In this document: in pieces, positions 6,309 to 8,862 of the stretch
Layout: every line of letters starts with the position of its first letter
Position numbering within the stretch: position 1 is the stretch's first letter
Origin: Acidobacteriota bacterium
GTDB taxonomy: Bacteria; Acidobacteriota; Holophagae; Thermotomaculales; Thermotomaculaceae
Reading direction: 5' to 3'
Length of the DNA: 8,862 nucleotides
Assembly (NCBI GenBank): GCA_027038695.1
Contig: JALWHA010000238.1
Coordinates: forward strand, 1 to 8,862
Program-made: the position numbers and the translations under genes
The notes under the pieces: generated by a model
What the model was told of the DNA's origin: nothing
Databases searched by the model: none
The model's input: the letters and a program-made list of their open reading frames with translations, nothing else

Positions 6309-7089
6309 CTTCAACCTCCAGCCAGGATGGTCTTCTCTTTTCAAAAAATGCCGCAATACCTTCCTGCCCTTCTTCCGAAATCCTTGCCCTCGCGATCATT
6401 TCAACCGCAAAATCCTCAATCTCTTTTGAAGGAACTGGAGAGATGTGGTCAAGAAGCCTCTTTATCAACATTTGAGATTTTTTACCGCCTGTTAAAATCT
6501 TTATTAACAAGTCTTTTAACCCTTCTTTAAACTCTTTTTCGTCAAAAACCTTGTGAACAAGCCCTATTTCGTAAGCCCTGTCAGCATCAAACCTCTCTCC
6601 TGTAAGCATGTAGTACCTTGCGGCGGACTGATTTGTTTTAGCCATTATGTAAGGCCCGATTACAGCAGGGACAATGCCTAACTTCACCTCTCCGAAGGAA
6701 AAAAGCGAGCCTTTCTTTGCGACAGCCATATCGCAGGCGGCGATAATCCCTACCGCACCGCCTATTGCGTGGCCGTTTACCGCCGCTACCGTAACAAATG
6801 GGACTTCCCTTATCTTCCTGAACATTAAAGCCAGTTTTTTAGAGTCTTTCAGGTTTTCTTCAAAGGAAAAATCCTTCATCTTTCTCATCCAGTTTAAATC
6901 AGCCCCGGCACAGAAAACATCTCCTTCCCCTGTAATAACGCAAAGCCTGCCGTTTTGTGCTTCAACCTCTTCAAGGGCCATTACAATCTCGGCCTGCATT
7001 GTTTCATTCATTGCGTTTCTCTTTTCAGGCCTGTTTAAAATCAGATAATGAACAGATCCCCTCTTTTCAAGTTTAACCGTTTCAAACAT
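6301..7089 (-). CDS. liuC: Methylglutaconyl-CoA hydratase (LiuC-type enoyl-CoA hydratase/isomerase)
   Basis: This 262-aa cytoplasmic crotonase-fold enzyme probably hydrates 3-methylglutaconyl-CoA to HMG-CoA, the step after methylcrotonyl-CoA carboxylase in leucine breakdown. Oxyanion-hole segments are VFCAGADLNWMRKM (58-71) and NGHAIGGAVGIIAACDMAVA (105-124). FGEVKLGIVPAVIGPYIM (132-149) carries the catalytic Glu134. FCAGADLNWM and the IGPYIM region are characteristic of the bacterial LiuC group. The first crotonase Glu is replaced by Gly114, which is my expectation for LiuC-type sequences and not a sign of decay. ATG 7089 has GAGGTGA 5-6 nt upstream, overlapping the preceding gene's TAG. The downstream biotin carboxylase starts inside this gene's last codons. 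The alternative is the Atu-pathway isohexenylglutaconyl-CoA hydratase (AtuE); adjacency to carboxylase genes fits both. Confidence 0.87.
   Translation of the reverse strand: MFETVKLEKRGSVHYLILNRPEKRNAMNETMQAEIVMALEEVEAQNGRLCVITGEGDVFCAGADLNWMRKMKDFSFEENLKDSKKLALMFRKIREVPFVTVAAVNGHAIGGAVGIIAACDMAVAKKGSLFSFGEVKLGIVPAVIGPYIMAKTNQSAARYYMLTGERFDADRAYEIGLVHKVFDEKEFKEGLKDLLIKILTGGKKSQMLIKRLLDHISPVPSKEIEDFAVEMIARARISEEGQEGIAAFFEKRRPSWLEVEVE
6306..6319 (-). promoter_or_regulatory. Ribosome-binding site and TTG start of biotin carboxylase within the hydratase tail
   Basis: GGAGG (6319-6315) is followed by the 6-nt spacer TTGAAG and then TTG at 6308-6306. All of it lies within the last codons of the hydratase gene, whose TAA is at 6303-6301. 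The geometry suggests termination-reinitiation coupling and keeps hydratase and carboxylase output linked. Confidence 0.75.
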
Positions 7090-7093
7090 AGTT

Positions 7094-7101
7094 CACCTCT
7101 A
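7094..7101 (-). promoter_or_regulatory. Ribosome-binding site of the hydratase overlapping the upstream stop
   Basis: Minus-strand TAGAGGTG: the stop TAG of the AtuA-family gene (7101-7099) shares its final G with the Shine-Dalgarno GAGGTG. ATG 7089 follows 4 nt after this block. It supports coupled translation of the two genes. Confidence 0.75.
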
Positions 7102-8862
7102 TTTAACCGATTCAAGAACATTTACGGGTATCTCTATGTACTGATTCAACAATGCGTGAGCAAGGGTTTTCCCCTGAGCGTCTATTCTCAAACTCCTCGT
7201 CCCTCCGCCGCCTAAAGCGTTGTAAAGAAGGAAGTTAAAGGCATTCAGGTTCTTCACCTCAAACCTTTCAACCTTTCCTTTCACAATTTCCCCGAAAAGT
7301 TCTTTTACAAAGTCGGCGGTAATCTTATAGCCTAAAAACTCCCATGCAAGTTCGCTTCTTGCAATTAGCCCTATATTGCTCGTATCCCCCTTGTCTCCGC
7401 TTCTTGCAAGTGCAATATCTATCAATTTTGCTTTTTTTACATCAACCCCTTCAAACTTTGCCCCGTCAAAACCTGTTTTATCTTTAACTTCCCTTACCAT
7501 ACCGCCTGTTTTCTCCCAACTGCCTTCATTTTCATAAATATTTTCTCCGTTCTCAAAAACCATTACCTTCCAGGTAGATATCTCCTGAGGAACAAGTGCA
7601 GGCCAGTATGAAACAACATTTTGGATCTGAGGTGCGCCCCCTGTTACGGCAACGGCAGGTGGCCCGCTTAAAATCAATGCGGGAAGTTTTCTTCTAAACC
7701 TTTCAAACTTGGACCTATCATGGTCTCTTACCCCGAATCTTAAAAATATCTCGTTAGCCTCATCCAGATGCGCAAGGTGTTTATGACAGGCGTTTAATCC
7801 GACAAACTCGGTTAAACTGTCCTCGTAATCTATGCCAACCCTTTTCCAGAATATTTCGGCAAACTTTTCCGCCTTTTTCCTTGCATCAGGCCCTGAAATT
7901 ATTATCGCCCCCGAAGATTTGAACCCGTCTTCATAGGATATGGAAACCTTTAGCAAATCTGTTGGTGCGTATCCCTTTATTCCGCTAACTTTAACCCTGT
8001 TGTCTCCGTCCCGTTGAAGGTTAATAGTTGAAAAATCGGCAATCACATCGGGGGTAATGTAGTTTTTCGGATCTCCCATTTCATAGACAAGTTGCTCCCT
8101 GACAGTATCAACGGTAACCATTCCGTCAAGAGACTCGTGTTTGGTAATTACAAACGTTCCGTCCTCGTAAACCTCTGCAATAGGATAGCCTACAGTATCA
8201 AAAGAAGGCACCTTTTCCCAATCGGTAAAGTTTCCTCCGGTACTTTGAGCACCGCACTCAAGGATATGCCCCGCGACAATGCCTGCGGCCAATTTGTCGT
8301 AATCTTTTGTGTCCCAGTTAAAGGAGTAAATCATAGGAGCAAGGGTAATCCCGGTATCGGTAACCCTTCCCGTTATCACGATATCCGCGCCCTGCCTTAA
8401 CGCGTCAACGACAGGCGCCGCGCCGAAGTAAAGGTTCGCTGACAAAACCTTGCCCTTTATCAAATCGTAAGGTTCTCCCGTTTCCATATTTGAAAAATCA
8501 ATCCCTTTTTCGGAAAGTTCGTCTATTGAATCAAGGATATTGTCTCCCTCAACAACGGCTATTTTTACTCCCTTCAACCCCTTTGATTCGGCAAGCTTAT
8601 TCAGTTCTTTTGCAAGAGAAACTGGATTTACCCCGCCTGCGTTTGTAATTATCTTTATCCCCCTTTTAACAACCTCTTCAAAAACAGGGTCAAGGTGTTT
8701 CAAAAAGTCTTTTGCGTAACCTAAAGCAGGATCTCTCAATTTCTGCTTGTTCATTATGGACATTGTAATCTCAGCCAGGTAATCTATGGTAATAAAGTCT
8801 AATTCTCCCCCTAAAACCTGATTCTTTAAAGCATCAGGGTCGTCTCCCCAATAACCGCCGGC
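7099..8862 (-). CDS. AtuA-family (DUF1446) protein with C-terminal AtuA-like ferredoxin-fold domain, 5' end beyond window
   Basis: 587 residues are visible and the frame is open to the right edge. ATG 8763 is not the start: the 33 upstream codons encode conserved family N-terminus (AGGYWGDDPDALKNQVLGGE, then LDFITIDYLAEIT), and no ribosome-binding site precedes that ATG. Only about 10 residues should be missing. The large domain (visible residues 1 to about 440) has ITNAGGVNP (72-80), VITGRVTDTG (162-171) and HILECGAQSTGGNF (199-212). The C-terminal domain (about 478-580) has LARSGDKGDTSNIGLIAR (485-502) and ALGGGGTRSLRIDAQGK (549-565). The family is named after atuA of the Pseudomonas acyclic-terpene cluster, but its biochemical role is, to my knowledge, unproven. 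Members often accompany acyl-CoA dehydrogenase and biotin-dependent carboxylase genes. Some genomes encode the small domain separately; here it is fused. The hydratase gene follows after 9 nt. The family call is strong; the name does not show terpene use. Confidence 0.9.
   Translation of the reverse strand, partial: AGGYWGDDPDALKNQVLGGELDFITIDYLAEITMSIMNKQKLRDPALGYAKDFLKHLDPVFEEVVKRGIKIITNAGGVNPVSLAKELNKLAESKGLKGVKIAVVEGDNILDSIDELSEKGIDFSNMETGEPYDLIKGKVLSANLYFGAAPVVDALRQGADIVITGRVTDTGITLAPMIYSFNWDTKDYDKLAAGIVAGHILECGAQSTGGNFTDWEKVPSFDTVGYPIAEVYEDGTFVITKHESLDGMVTVDTVREQLVYEMGDPKNYITPDVIADFSTINLQRDGDNRVKVSGIKGYAPTDLLKVSISYEDGFKSSGAIIISGPDARKKAEKFAEIFWKRVGIDYEDSLTEFVGLNACHKHLAHLDEANEIFLRFGVRDHDRSKFERFRRKLPALILSGPPAVAVTGGAPQIQNVVSYWPALVPQEISTWKVMVFENGENIYENEGSWEKTGGMVREVKDKTGFDGAKFEGVDVKKAKLIDIALARSGDKGDTSNIGLIARSELAWEFLGYKITADFVKELFGEIVKGKVERFEVKNLNAFNFLLYNALGGGGTRSLRIDAQGKTLAHALLNQYIEIPVNVLESVK

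Noticed and set aside
6700..6770. Inactive hydratase because the first crotonase glutamate is Gly114
   Set aside because: I expect LiuC-type hydratases to have glycine here; Glu134, the oxyanion-hole segments and full length are intact.
316..8400. Other plus-strand and alternative-frame open frames inside the large genes (for example 5313-5831, 5746-6078, 6674-7048, 1158-1409)
   Set aside because: They lie fully within strongly supported genes, have no recognisable domains, and look like shadows of the real reading frames.

Overview
The window is 8,862 bases of low-to-moderate G+C bacterial DNA, about 40% by eye. Every convincing gene is on the minus strand, so transcription runs from the right edge to the left. 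Two functional blocks are visible.

Right block (8862 to 4309) is the downstream part of a tightly packed catabolic operon. In transcription order it holds an AtuA-family (DUF1446) protein running off the right edge, a LiuC-type methylglutaconyl-CoA hydratase, a biotin carboxylase, and a separate biotin carboxyl carrier protein. The genes lie 9 nt apart, overlap by 8 nt, and lie 17 nt apart, which suggests coupled translation. Together they fit the biotin-dependent acyl-CoA carboxylase and hydratase steps of leucine/isovalerate breakdown (Liu pathway) or, less likely, the parallel acyclic-terpene (Atu) pathway. The carboxyltransferase subunit, acyl-CoA dehydrogenase and HMG-CoA lyase are not in the window and should lie upstream, beyond the right edge. 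The biotin-bearing alpha subunit, one polypeptide of about 650-670 aa in classical methylcrotonyl-CoA carboxylases, is here two genes (494 + 165 aa) divided at the linker before the carrier region.

Left block (4253 to 100) is a cell-envelope pair: a secreted tetratricopeptide-repeat protein followed by a large Oar-like TonB-dependent outer-membrane receptor with an N-terminal carboxypeptidase-regulatory-like domain. Each has its own candidate promoter. The receptor has a leader of roughly 120 nt, and a strong intrinsic terminator follows it. The order resembles SusC/SusD pairs, but the TPR protein is not a recognisable SusD.

Organism: a diderm with Oar-like receptors, AtuA/Liu catabolism, Lys/Glu-rich proteins and mostly AGA/AGG arginine codons. 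This points to an Acidobacteriota- or Aminicenantota-like lineage, possibly thermophilic; that placement is inference. No RNA genes, insertion sequences, CRISPR arrays or phage genes were seen. No gene-free stretch exceeds 300 bases. Four starts were reassigned on ribosome-binding-site or reading-frame grounds: the receptor, the biotin carboxylase, the carrier protein and the edge-truncated AtuA protein.
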